Shown one piece after another: positions 55,347 through 63,458 of a DNA stretch of 64,000 nt. Origin of the DNA: Oxalobacteraceae bacterium CAVE-383. Lineage in GTDB: Bacteria; Pseudomonadota; Gammaproteobacteria; Burkholderiales; Burkholderiaceae_D. The notes beneath the pieces were generated by a model. The model did not search any database and had not been told where the DNA came from. It saw only the letters and a list, made by a program, of their open reading frames with translations. Both the position numbers and the translations under genes were made by a program. Location of the stretch: contig REGP01000003.1 in the NCBI GenBank assembly GCA_004134995.1, positions 124,001 through 188,000 of the forward strand, in the 5' to 3' direction. How positions within the stretch are numbered: the stretch's first letter is position 1; every line of letters starts with the position of its first letter.

Positions 55347-56600
55347 TTATTGATAACCCTTCGGGAAAGGATTCGGCTCAATCAGCTCGGACGTATAAAC
55401 CACTTTGAACTGCCCGTCCCTTTGCGTCTGCCCGATCAGGGTTTTGCTCCACAGATGATGGTTTGGATGGACTTTGACATAGCCTTCCGGCGAGTTTTTC
55501 AACTCGATTCCCGGCGATGCGGCAACCACCTTGTCGACATCGAAGCTGCCGGCCTTTTCAACCGCGGCTTTCCACAGCCACGGTCCCAGATAGGCCGCTT
55601 GCGTGACATCGCCGATGACCGCATTGGCGCCGTATTTCGCCTTGAAATCGGCCACGAATTTTTTGTTGTCGGGGTTATCCAGGCTCTCAAAATATTTCAT
55701 CGATGAATAGAATCCTTCGGCATTCTCGCCGCCGATGCCGAGCATTTCGTCCTCGGTCACCGAGATGCTCAGCACGTTCTGTGTCTTGGCGGTGACGCCG
55801 GCGGCCTTCAATTGCTTGAAGAAGGCGACAGTACTGCCGCCGACCACGTCGACGAAGATCACATCCGGTTTTTTCAGCTTGATCTTGTTGATCAGCGAAC
55901 CGAACTGGGTATTGCCCAGCGGGTAGTACTCTTCGCCGACGACCGAACCCTTGATCACGTTTTCGATGTGTTTGCGGGCAATTTTATTGGACGTGCGCGG
56001 CCAGATATAGTCGGAACCGACCAGGAAAAAGGTCTTGGCTTTCTTTTCCTTGGCGATCCAGTTCAGGCCGGCCAGCACCTGCTGCGTGGCTTCCTGCCCG
56101 GTATAGAACACATTTTTCGATTGCTCCAGGCCTTCATAGAAAGTCGGGTAGTAGAGCAGGCCGTTTTCTTTTTCAAAGACCGGCAGCACCGCTTTGCGCG
56201 AAGCCGATGTCCAGCAGCCGAAGACTGCGGCGACGTGATCGCTTTGCAGCAGCTTTTTGGCCTTTTCGGCAAAGGTCGGCCAGTCGCTGGCGCCGTCTTC
56301 CTGCACGATCTTGATCTTGCGTCCCAGGATGCCGCCGGCGGCGTTGATCTGATCGATCGCCAGCCGTTCGGCCTGGATCGAGCCGGTTTCGCTGATGGCC
56401 ATGGTGCCGGTGGCGGAATGCAACTGGCCGACCGTTACTTCGGTATCGGTGACCGCCAGCTTGGTGGTATTGACCTTGGCGGTCGGCAGTTGCTGGGCAA
56501 AGGCCATCGCCGGCAAGGCCATGGCGGCGCCGGCGGCCAGTCCCATCAGCACTTTGCGGCGGTGGAACGAAGCGAGATCAGAGGATGAACGATGCGACAT
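55347..56600 (-). CDS. urtA: urea/short-chain amide-binding periplasmic protein UrtA
   Basis: A 417-residue solute-binding protein. Its N-terminus has a Tat-like twin-arginine signal (HRRKVLMGLAAGAA) ending PAMAFAQ, so it may be exported folded. VGQLHSATGTMAISETGS is the family's substrate-binding start, and FGCWTSASRKAVLPVFE follows. The ATG at 56600 has AAGGAG eight bases upstream. It is the first gene of the amide operon. In Methylophilus the related FmdD binds amides and urea, and no urease gene is present here, so amides are the likelier cargo. Confidence 0.92.
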   Translation of the reverse strand: MSHRSSSDLASFHRRKVLMGLAAGAAMALPAMAFAQQLPTAKVNTTKLAVTDTEVTVGQLHSATGTMAISETGSIQAERLAIDQINAAGGILGRKIKIVQEDGASDWPTFAEKAKKLLQSDHVAAVFGCWTSASRKAVLPVFEKENGLLYYPTFYEGLEQSKNVFYTGQEATQQVLAGLNWIAKEKKAKTFFLVGSDYIWPRTSNKIARKHIENVIKGSVVGEEYYPLGNTQFGSLINKIKLKKPDVIFVDVVGGSTVAFFKQLKAAGVTAKTQNVLSISVTEDEMLGIGGENAEGFYSSMKYFESLDNPDNKKFVADFKAKYGANAVIGDVTQAAYLGPWLWKAAVEKAGSFDVDKVVAASPGIELKNSPEGYVKVHPNHHLWSKTLIGQTQRDGQFKVVYTSELIEPNPFPKGYQ

Positions 56601-56821
56601 GCGGTGCTCCTTGTGGGCGGTTGGGGATGAGGTTCTCCTGCGCTGCGAAGAGTAGTTTTTGCACCGGCGCGCGGCAATACGTTGTTTGACGTAACGGCCG
56701 GGGATGCACCAAAACGTTGCGTTGCCGACCAAGGCAATTCCGGATAAGCGGATTGGGCGCTGGAGTTCGCCGCCAAACTTGAATTTTCTTATCCGAACGA
56801 CATCAGGACGCCCGATATTCC

Positions 56822-56837
56822 TACGTCAAATGACGTA
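56822..56837. promoter_or_regulatory. TACGTCA-AA-TGACGTA inverted repeat, candidate regulator site
   Basis: A perfect inverted repeat with 7-bp arms lies between urtA and the divergent sensor gene. A further TGACGTA half-site occurs at 56688-56694. It could bind the LuxR-type response regulator encoded nearby. Confidence 0.4.
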
Positions 56838-56853
56838 TAAGCCCGCACATTTA

Positions 56854-56870
56854 CTGGTGCGGAAATTGCT
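56854..56870 (+). promoter_or_regulatory. candidate sigma-54 promoter
   Basis: CTGGTGCGGAAATTGCT fits the sigma-54 consensus YTGGCACGRNNNTTGCW at every fixed position except CA to TG. It points toward the sensor-kinase gene, about 57 bases from its start. No minus-strand equivalent toward urtA was seen. Confidence 0.4.
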
Positions 56871-56926
56871 TGAATACCGGTGCAAATCTGAAATAAATCA
56901 GCCGAAGAAGAAAGCCGAAAAGAAAG

Positions 56927-59900
56927 TTGAACAACGTGAAAGCCATCACTACCCAGCGTATTGTCAAAGTCCGGCGCGACTACAACACCTGGGTCGCCGA
57001 CGAGACACTGGAAGACTACGCCCTGCGCTTTACGCCGCGTTCGTTTCGCAAGTGGTCCGAATTTCGCCTGGCCAACACGGCGCTCGGCGCGATGTCTTTC
57101 CTGGCGCTCGAAGCCATCGCCGGCGCGATCACGCTGAGCTATGGCTTTACCAATGCGTTCTGGGCGATTATCTGCGTGAGCGTACTGTTCTTTCTGACCG
57201 GCCTGCCCATCAGCTATTACGCGGCCAAATACGGCGTCGATATGGATCTGCTCACGCGCGGCGCCGGCTTCGGTTATATCGGCTCGACCATTACATCGCT
57301 GATCTACGCATCGTTCACCTTTATTTTTTTCGCGTTGGAGGCGGCCATCATGGCGCAGGCGGTGGAGCTGTATTTCGGCTTGCCGCTGGTGTTGGGCTAC
57401 ATCCTCTGTTCCCTGATAGTGATTCCGATCGTGACCTACGGCATTACACTGATCAATCGCCTGCAGATGTGGACGCAGCCGGTCTGGATCGTGCTGCTGG
57501 TGTTGCCGTATATCGTCGTGCTGCACAAGGAACCGGACGTCATCGCCAACCTGATGTCATTCTCCGGCCGCGCGGAGGACGGCAATGCCTTCAATCCGGT
57601 GTTGTTCGGTTCGGCGGCGACCGTCGCATTTTCCTTGATCGCGCAAATCGGCGAACAGGTCGATTTTCTGCGGTTTCTGCCGCAGAAGACGCCGGCCAAC
57701 CGGGTGCGCTGGTGGAGTGCGCTGTTACTGGCCGGGCCGGGCTGGATATTGATCGGCGCGGCCAAGATGCTGGGCGGCGCGTTGCTGGCGTTTCTCGCCA
57801 TCCAGCACGAAATACCGATGGACAAGGCAATGGAGCCGACGCAGATGTACCTGATCGGATATCGCTATGTGTTTTCCGATCCGGCCTGGATCCTGGGGGC
57901 GGTGGCGGCCTTTGTGGTGGTATCGCAAATCAAGATCAACGTGACCAATGCCTACGCCGGTTCGCTGGCCTGGTCCAATTTCTTTGCGCGCCTCACGCAC
58001 AGCCATCCGGGGCGGGTGGTGTGGCTGGTGTTCAATGTGCTGATCGCGGTATTGCTGATGGAACTGGGTGTGTTCAATGCGCTGGAGCATGTGCTTGGCC
58101 TGTATTCGCTGGTGGCGATTTCATGGATCGGTGCGGTGGTGTCCGACCTGGTGATCAACAAACCGCTGGGCCTGAGTCCCTCGCATATCGAATTCAAACG
58201 CGCACATTTATACGATATCAATCCGGTCGGCGTCGGCGCGATGCTGCTGGCCTCGCTGTTGTCGGCCATCGCGATGGCGGGTGCATTCGGCGCGGTAGCC
58301 AAGGCGATGTCGCCGTTCATTGCCTTGGCAAGCGCAATGTTGACCGCACCGGCGATCGCCTGGCTGACCAAGGGCCGTTATTACATCGCCCGCCGCGATA
58401 CGCTGGACGATAGCGCGCAGGGGCAACTGGAATGTGTCATCTGCGAAAAACATTTCGAAACGCCGGACATGGCGCATTGCCCGGCCTACCAGGGCGCGAT
58501 CTGCTCCTTATGCTGCTCGCTGGATGCGCGTTGCAATGACCGCTGCAAGACCGAGTCGCGGACGACCGATCAGATCTTCAACGCCTTGCGCCGCGTGTTG
58601 CCGATCGCCTTTGCGCGCAAGCTCAATACCCGTGTCGGACACTACCTGATTGTGTTCGGTTTGCTGTCCAGCGGGCTGGCGCTGATTCTATGGATGCTGT
58701 ATTACCAGCAACTTGCCGGCATGGCCGGATTGACGGCGACCGCGCCGGACTCGATGTCCGGCATTTTCATCAAATTATTTTCGGTATTGATGGTGCTCAC
58801 CGGCGTCGGTACCTGGTGGCTGATCCTGACCAATGAAAGCCGCAAAGTGGCGCATGAGGAATCGGAACGCCAGACCAATCTGCTGCTGCAGGAAATCGAA
58901 GCGCACAAGCAGACCGATGCCGAATTGCAGCGTGCCAAGGAAGCGGCTGAAGCGGCCAATCTTGCCAAGAGCCGCTTCGTCACCGGCATGAGCCATGAGC
59001 TGCGTACGCCCCTCAACAGCATTCTCGGTTACGCGCAGATTTTGCAGCTGGATGCGGCGTTGCCGGCCGGGCGGCGGGATGCCGTGGGTGTGATCCGCAG
59101 CAGCGGCGAGCATCTGCTCAGCCTGATCGACGGGCTGCTCGATATCGCCAAGATCGAAGCAGGAAAAATGCGGCTGGCTTCCGACGAAGTGCCGCTCGAT
59201 GAATTCCTGGACCAGATCGTCGACATGATCGCCCCGCAAGCCGAAGAGAAAGGCCTGAGATTCGAATTCGATAAAGCCGAACGCATTCCGGAAATTGTCC
59301 ACACCGATCAGAAGCGCCTTCGCCAAATCCTGATCAACCTGCTCGGCAATGCGGTCAAGTTCACCGATGCCGGCAGTGTCGCATTGCGGGTGCGCTACAT
59401 CAGGGAAATAGCGTATTTCGACATTGTCGACAGCGGCATCGGCATTGCGGAAGAAGACCAGGCGCGCATCTTCCTGCCGTTCGAGCGCGGCAACGCCGCC
59501 GATCTGCGCGAGGACATCGGCACCGGCCTGGGCCTGGCGATCAGCGGCATGCTGACCCATATCATGGGTGGCGAGCTGACGGTGAAAAGCGAGGTCGGCC
59601 GCGGCAGCACGTTTCAACTGAAAATTTACCTGCCGCAAGTTCACGCGCCGCGCCCGCGCGTGAAACTGGAAGACCAGATGTCGGGCTATCGCGGCGATCG
59701 CAAGCGCATCCTTATCATCGACGACCAGGTATCGCAACGCCTGGTGCTGAGCGCGATCCTGTCGCCGCTGGGGTTTGTGATCGAGCAGGCCGACAGCGGC
59801 GCGGCGGGATTGGCGGCAATCGCGGCGAATCCGCCGGACTTGGTGCTGCTCGATATTTCGATGCCGGGGATGGACGGCTGGGCGGTGCATCGCACGATAC

Positions 59901-60340
59901 GCGCGCAGGGGCGCACAAATCTGCCCGTGATCGTCGTATCTGCCAACGTCGTCGACAATGCGCCGGAGCGGTCGGAAGCGGCCTTGCATACCGACTTTGT
60001 GGTCAAGCCGGTCTCATTCAACGAACTGCTTTACAAAATCCGCTTGCATTTGAAACTGGACTGGATCGCCGCCCTGCCGCTGCCGTCCGAAAATAGCCGG
60101 CCGGCGCCGCCGAAAACAATGTTGCTGTATCCATCGCAGGACAAATTGCAAATGCTGCTGGAGCTGGGCGAGATCGGCTATGTCAAAGGCATTCTGCAGC
60201 GGCTCGATGAAATCGAGCAGCAGGACCAGGTCTATCAGCCATTCGCCGGCGAGATGCGGCGGCTGGTGAAACGATTCCGGCTCAACGATTACAGCAAGCG
60301 TATCAAGGAGATGATGCATCATGATGTCGACAAGCCTTGA
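56927..60340 (+). CDS. NCS1-type permease fused to a hybrid histidine kinase/response regulator
   Basis: A 1137-residue sensor. Residues about 40-490 hold some twelve membrane helices of the purine/cytosine (NCS1) permease type (FTNAFWAIICVSVLFFLTGLP is one). A cysteine cluster follows (CVICEKHFE, HCPAYQGAICSLCCS, RCNDRC; residues about 502-545), then two more helices, a coiled coil, HisKA (FVTGMSHELRTPLNS), HATPase with LLGNAVKFT, DSGIGIAEED and GTGLGLAIS, and a receiver domain (RILIIDDQ, LVLLDISMPGMDG). The start is a TTG at 56927; a GTG at 56936 is possible. It is divergent from the urt-amiE operon and probably senses the imported amide, urea or nitrogen state. Confidence 0.8.
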   Translation: MNNVKAITTQRIVKVRRDYNTWVADETLEDYALRFTPRSFRKWSEFRLANTALGAMSFLALEAIAGAITLSYGFTNAFWAIICVSVLFFLTGLPISYYAAKYGVDMDLLTRGAGFGYIGSTITSLIYASFTFIFFALEAAIMAQAVELYFGLPLVLGYILCSLIVIPIVTYGITLINRLQMWTQPVWIVLLVLPYIVVLHKEPDVIANLMSFSGRAEDGNAFNPVLFGSAATVAFSLIAQIGEQVDFLRFLPQKTPANRVRWWSALLLAGPGWILIGAAKMLGGALLAFLAIQHEIPMDKAMEPTQMYLIGYRYVFSDPAWILGAVAAFVVVSQIKINVTNAYAGSLAWSNFFARLTHSHPGRVVWLVFNVLIAVLLMELGVFNALEHVLGLYSLVAISWIGAVVSDLVINKPLGLSPSHIEFKRAHLYDINPVGVGAMLLASLLSAIAMAGAFGAVAKAMSPFIALASAMLTAPAIAWLTKGRYYIARRDTLDDSAQGQLECVICEKHFETPDMAHCPAYQGAICSLCCSLDARCNDRCKTESRTTDQIFNALRRVLPIAFARKLNTRVGHYLIVFGLLSSGLALILWMLYYQQLAGMAGLTATAPDSMSGIFIKLFSVLMVLTGVGTWWLILTNESRKVAHEESERQTNLLLQEIEAHKQTDAELQRAKEAAEAANLAKSRFVTGMSHELRTPLNSILGYAQILQLDAALPAGRRDAVGVIRSSGEHLLSLIDGLLDIAKIEAGKMRLASDEVPLDEFLDQIVDMIAPQAEEKGLRFEFDKAERIPEIVHTDQKRLRQILINLLGNAVKFTDAGSVALRVRYIREIAYFDIVDSGIGIAEEDQARIFLPFERGNAADLREDIGTGLGLAISGMLTHIMGGELTVKSEVGRGSTFQLKIYLPQVHAPRPRVKLEDQMSGYRGDRKRILIIDDQVSQRLVLSAILSPLGFVIEQADSGAAGLAAIAANPPDLVLLDISMPGMDGWAVHRTIRAQGRTNLPVIVVSANVVDNAPERSEAALHTDFVVKPVSFNELLYKIRLHLKLDWIAALPLPSENSRPAPPKTMLLYPSQDKLQMLLELGEIGYVKGILQRLDEIEQQDQVYQPFAGEMRRLVKRFRLNDYSKRIKEMMHHDVDKP

Positions 60341-61292
60341 CAGGCACGTTGTGCTGATCGTCGACGACGTGCCGGACAACCTGGCGGTATTGTCGGACGC
60401 ATTGGACGAAAGCGGACACATCGTACTGGTCGCAACCGACGGCGCCGGCGCGCTGGAGCGGCTGCAGCGGATTACGCCGGATCTGATCCTGCTCGATGCG
60501 GTGATGCCTGGCATGGATGGCTTTGAAACCTGCCGCCGCATCAAACTGCTCAAGCACGTGGACCAGATCCCGGTAGTGTTCATGACCGGCCTCACGGAAA
60601 CCGAACATGTGGTCAAGGGGTTTCAGGTTGGCGGCATCGATTACGTCACCAAGCCGATCCGGCCGCAGGAAATCGTGGCCCGCATTGGCGCGCACATCAG
60701 GACGGCGCGCATGATGTCGCAGGCCAGGGGCGTGATCGATGCGGGAGCCAATGCGGTGATTGTACTTAACGCCAACGGCATGCCGCTATGGCAATCGAAC
60801 AAGGCCTCGTATTGGCTGGAAAAATATTTTGCGGTCGGCGGCGGTCAGGCGGGTATCACGAAGCTGCCGCCGCGGCTGCAAAGCTGGCTCAACGAGAGCC
60901 TGGCGTTGCAGCGGCAAAGCGGACAGGCCGCGCAAGCACTGATCGTGACGCGCGACGACGGCGAGTTGAGCGTGCGCCTGGAGAGAAACGAACGGACTGC
61001 GGAACTGACCTTATTGCTCAACGAGAAGCCGCCGGTGCAGACGCTGACGCAGGCGGAGCGCGTTGCCGGCGGCGCGGGAACGCAACTGGATCAATATCGT
61101 CTGACGCCGCGCGAAACGGACGTGCTGAACTGGCTGGCGAAAGGGAAAACCAATCGCGATATCGCCGAGATTCTCGGCATGAGCCCGCGGACGGTGAACA
61201 AGCATCTGGAGCATATTTTCATCAAATTGGGCGTGGAGACGCGTTCCGCGGCGGTCGGGATGGCGATACATCATCTGCATGCGGGATATTGA
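60321..61292 (+). CDS. response regulator with LuxR-type DNA-binding domain
   Basis: A 323-residue regulator. The receiver domain (VVLIVDDVPDNLAVL; phospho-Asp in LILLDAVMPGMDG; KPIRP) occupies residues 1-125. A PAS-like middle follows (NAVIVLNANGMPLWQS), and the C-terminal LuxR helix-turn-helix is LTPRETDVLNWLAKGKTNRD and MSPRTVNKHLEHIF. It overlaps the sensor gene by 20 bases, so the two are a cognate pair. It is the likely direct regulator of the amide operon. Confidence 0.9.
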   Translation: MMSTSLDRHVVLIVDDVPDNLAVLSDALDESGHIVLVATDGAGALERLQRITPDLILLDAVMPGMDGFETCRRIKLLKHVDQIPVVFMTGLTETEHVVKGFQVGGIDYVTKPIRPQEIVARIGAHIRTARMMSQARGVIDAGANAVIVLNANGMPLWQSNKASYWLEKYFAVGGGQAGITKLPPRLQSWLNESLALQRQSGQAAQALIVTRDDGELSVRLERNERTAELTLLLNEKPPVQTLTQAERVAGGAGTQLDQYRLTPRETDVLNWLAKGKTNRDIAEILGMSPRTVNKHLEHIFIKLGVETRSAAVGMAIHHLHAGY

Positions 61293-61401
61293 CTGGGCGG
61301 CGAGGGAAGGGGATTGCTGGGGATGGGCGGGGGCAAGCAGCTATGAAAGGGAAGATTCGTAGCGAGATGGAGGGCAGGGGAGGTGAATAGCGAAATGTCA
61401 T

Positions 61402-61475
61402 TGGAGCGGGTGAAGGGAATCGAACCCTCGTCGTAAGCTTGGGAAGCTTCTGCTCTACCATTGAGCTACACCCGC
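61402..61475 (-). tRNA. tRNA-Gly (CCC)
   Basis: The minus strand gives GCGGGTGTAGCTC ... TTCCCAA (anticodon CCC) ... GAGGGTTCGATTCCC ... CACCCGCTCCA. The acceptor, D and T arms pair and CCA is encoded. Pair 27-43 is G-A. A TATAAT (61487-61492) lies 11 bases upstream. Confidence 0.93.
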
Positions 61476-61628
61476 GATGTTGAAGGATTATACCGGGTTG
61501 ACTATGGAACGATCCAGCGATGGTTTGTTGCTGGGCGCATTACTGGTGCAATCTTATCTTCAATGACGAAGATGCCTTCATTGAATTGATCTACACTCAA
61601 GTCCGTTAATCTGACATATTGGTTAAAA
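61426..61628. repeat. left arm of 203-bp inverted repeat
   Basis: This segment is repeated inverted at 62474-62676 with two mismatches (201/203). It holds the 5' two thirds of tRNA-Gly, its -10 box, and a 40-codon open segment that ends in TAG. Confidence 0.95.
61487..61492 (-). promoter_or_regulatory. -10 box of the tRNA-Gly promoter
   Basis: The minus strand reads TATAAT 11 bases before the mature tRNA start. The -35 region is poor. The same box is copied in the right repeat arm (62610-62615). Confidence 0.6.
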
Positions 61629-62450
61629 ACCATCCCATATTTTTCTGCTTTTAAAAAAATCATCCCCATTGTAGAAGGCCGCAAATATTTCACTGAAGAA
61701 TGGAATTTCAGATTTTCCGATAGCCATAGCTTCTGTTTGCATATACCAAATTAGCTCCACCCAATACCTGATAATTTGTAGCACCAATAATTGACGATAC
61801 GGCGCTACTGCTTCGTACATGCCTGTTCTGAAACTGGCTTCCTTCATGTTGGTGATGAATTCCCCCGTTTCCGAAGAGTGAAACACTTCTGAAAAGGATC
61901 CAGCCATTGCTTCAACCATTTCAGCATTTCCTTGAATTTTCTCTCTTTTTTTAAGACTGATCTGCTGTTCAAAAATTACCTTATCGACTGTGTTGAACCA
62001 AGTTCCAATAGGATTTAAATCTCCAATAGGAGAATTAACCAGAAAATTGATATTTGCATATCGATCACCCTTAGCAAATTTTGATAGGACATTTATGATG
62101 TTCTGATGCAACTCAGAGTCCAAATTATTTGAGTATTCAAAAGCCACCCTTCGTCTTCCAATAAGTTCTTTGGATTTTTGATAGAGAAGTGAAAGATCGT
62201 GGCCTATTTCATTTTTAAGGTAATTCGCATTTGGAAAATCACCCTGTGTTTTAATGTAGTAATCAAGAATTAAGCATAATTTCCCGATTCTTTCCAAGCC
62301 TGTTGTCAAGCTAGTGAACGCTTGAAAATAAATTCCAAGTTTTGCATAGTTGGCGTTTCTTATTTGCGTAGCTCCCGCGCCAAGCAACTCATTCGTAAAT
62401 GCCCCCTCTTTTATCAAGGCATTGAATATCGATTCCTCATCCCGCTCCAT
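61623..62450 (-). CDS. AT-rich orphan gene between inverted repeat arms, possibly frameshifted
   Basis: A 275-residue protein of no family I recognise, mostly helical, with no membrane helix or signal peptide. EIGHDLSLLY at residues 81-90 recalls GHDL motifs of HEPN-like proteins, but no RX4-6H ribonuclease motif is present, so this is weak. Start: the ATG at 62450 has AAGGGGA just upstream; the open frame continues to a TTG at 62483. The stop falls in a T5 run, and removing one T would extend the product by 40 residues to 61502 (315 in total). Low GC next to GC-rich genes and the position at a tRNA suggest transfer. A defence role is speculation from context. Confidence 0.6.
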   Translation of the reverse strand: MERDEESIFNALIKEGAFTNELLGAGATQIRNANYAKLGIYFQAFTSLTTGLERIGKLCLILDYYIKTQGDFPNANYLKNEIGHDLSLLYQKSKELIGRRRVAFEYSNNLDSELHQNIINVLSKFAKGDRYANINFLVNSPIGDLNPIGTWFNTVDKVIFEQQISLKKREKIQGNAEMVEAMAGSFSEVFHSSETGEFITNMKEASFRTGMYEAVAPYRQLLVLQIIRYWVELIWYMQTEAMAIGKSEIPFFSEIFAAFYNGDDFFKSRKIWDGF

Positions 62451-62473
62451 ATTTCCCCTTCTATTTGATTTTG

Positions 62474-62676
62474 TTTTAACCAATATGTCAGATTAACGGA
62501 CTTGAGTGTAGATCAATTCAATGAAGGCATCTTCGTCATTGAAGATAAGATTGCACCAGTAATGCGCCCAGCAACAAACCATCGCTGGATCGCTCCATAG
62601 TCAACCCGGTATAATCCTTCAACATCGCGGGTGTAGCTCAATGGTAGAGCAGAAGCTTCCCAAGCTTACGGCGAGG
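62474..62676. repeat. right arm of 203-bp inverted repeat
   Basis: This is an inverted copy of 61426-61628. Its outer end breaks off in the T-arm of the tRNA sequence. The inner end keeps a T4 run where the left arm has T5. Confidence 0.95.
62627..62676 (+). pseudogene. truncated tRNA-Gly copy
   Basis: The sequence GCGGGTGTAGCTCAATGG ... TTCCCAA ... CGAGG copies the 5' part of the tRNA-Gly at 61402-61475. After 62676 the T-loop and 3' acceptor strand are lost (TGTCATTTCC follows). Its TATAAT box (62610-62615) is intact, so a fragment could still be transcribed. Confidence 0.85.
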
Positions 62677-62802
62677 TGTCATTTCCGGGATAGAACAAGA
62701 AATATATTCCATTCCCGATACCTAGCCACTTAGTACTCAACCCCGTACCCGCCCCAGTTCTTCCCAACTATTTCTTCCTTGTTGAAGCCCGAATTCATTC
62801 GG

Positions 62803-62832
62803 CATTCCATGTGAGCCGAATGCCGAAGGCAA
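62803..62832. terminator. hairpin downstream of the OmpA-like gene
   Basis: TTCGGCATTC and GAATGCCGAA form a 10-bp stem about 40 bases after the OmpA-like stop (minus strand). There is no U-run, so the termination role is tentative. Confidence 0.4.
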
Positions 62833-62867
62833 TTAGGTTCCAGGAAAACTATCTGAATTTGAACCAA

Positions 62868-63458
62868 TCAACGTATCTTGATTTCGACATACCGATTACG
62901 CGGTTCCGGCTGTCCTTTTTTTGCAGGCACCAGCGGATCGTCGGAGCCCCTGCCGAGTACTTCGATGCTGACCGCATCGACTTTGGCGCGGACCAGTTCA
63001 CGCTGAATCTGTTGTGCGCGGCGCAGCGCTAGTTCGTCGTTAAGGCGTTTGGCGCCCAGATCGTCCGCATGGCCGGTTACCAGGAATTCACCGGCGGGAA
63101 ACTGTTTGAAGTCCTTGATGGCCTGCGCCATCAAATCCTTCGAGGCCGGAGTGAGCAGGTCTTTGCCCAGCGTGAAATACAGCAGATATTTACGCGGACG
63201 CAGCGGCAGCGACGTCATCACCGGCGCGTATCGCTGATTCACTTCGGCTTCGCTCAGCGTAGTCTGTTTGCCCGCGTTGCCGCCTTGGGTTTCCACCGAA
63301 GCATAAGGCGTCGATAAGGTCGATTCGCCACTCTTGGTGCGAATAACGATGCTGCTGGGCGTGCCATCGGGTTGCGGCAGCAAGACAAACCGTTCCTTGC
63401 TTGCGCAACCGGCCAGTATCAGAAGAGGGAGCATGATCCCTGCGAGGTGCTTATTCAT
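62868..63458 (-). CDS. OmpA-domain outer-membrane lipoprotein
   Basis: A 196-residue lipoprotein from the ATG at 63458. The signal ends LLILAGCASKE, a lipobox. The C-terminal OmpA/Pal peptidoglycan-binding domain has LVTGHADDLGAKRLNDELALRRAQ (two half-motifs) and EPRNRYVEIKI at the end. It anchors to the cell wall. It overlaps the FecR-domain gene by eight bases, and such pairs often belong to one envelope-signalling operon. Confidence 0.88.
   Translation of the reverse strand: MNKHLAGIMLPLLILAGCASKERFVLLPQPDGTPSSIVIRTKSGESTLSTPYASVETQGGNAGKQTTLSEAEVNQRYAPVMTSLPLRPRKYLLYFTLGKDLLTPASKDLMAQAIKDFKQFPAGEFLVTGHADDLGAKRLNDELALRRAQQIQRELVRAKVDAVSIEVLGRGSDDPLVPAKKGQPEPRNRYVEIKIR

Noticed and set aside
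58775-59989. 404-codon minus-strand frame opposite the sensor kinase
   Set aside because: Shadow of the HisKA/HATPase coding region.
61502-61693. Separate 63-codon gene next to tRNA-Gly
   Set aside because: Its last 40 codons are better explained as the frameshifted end of the orphan gene at 61623-62450.
61623-62450. Orphan gene as a HEPN ribonuclease toxin
   Set aside because: A GHDL motif is present, but no RX4-6H motif and no partner antitoxin are seen, so the assignment is not supported.
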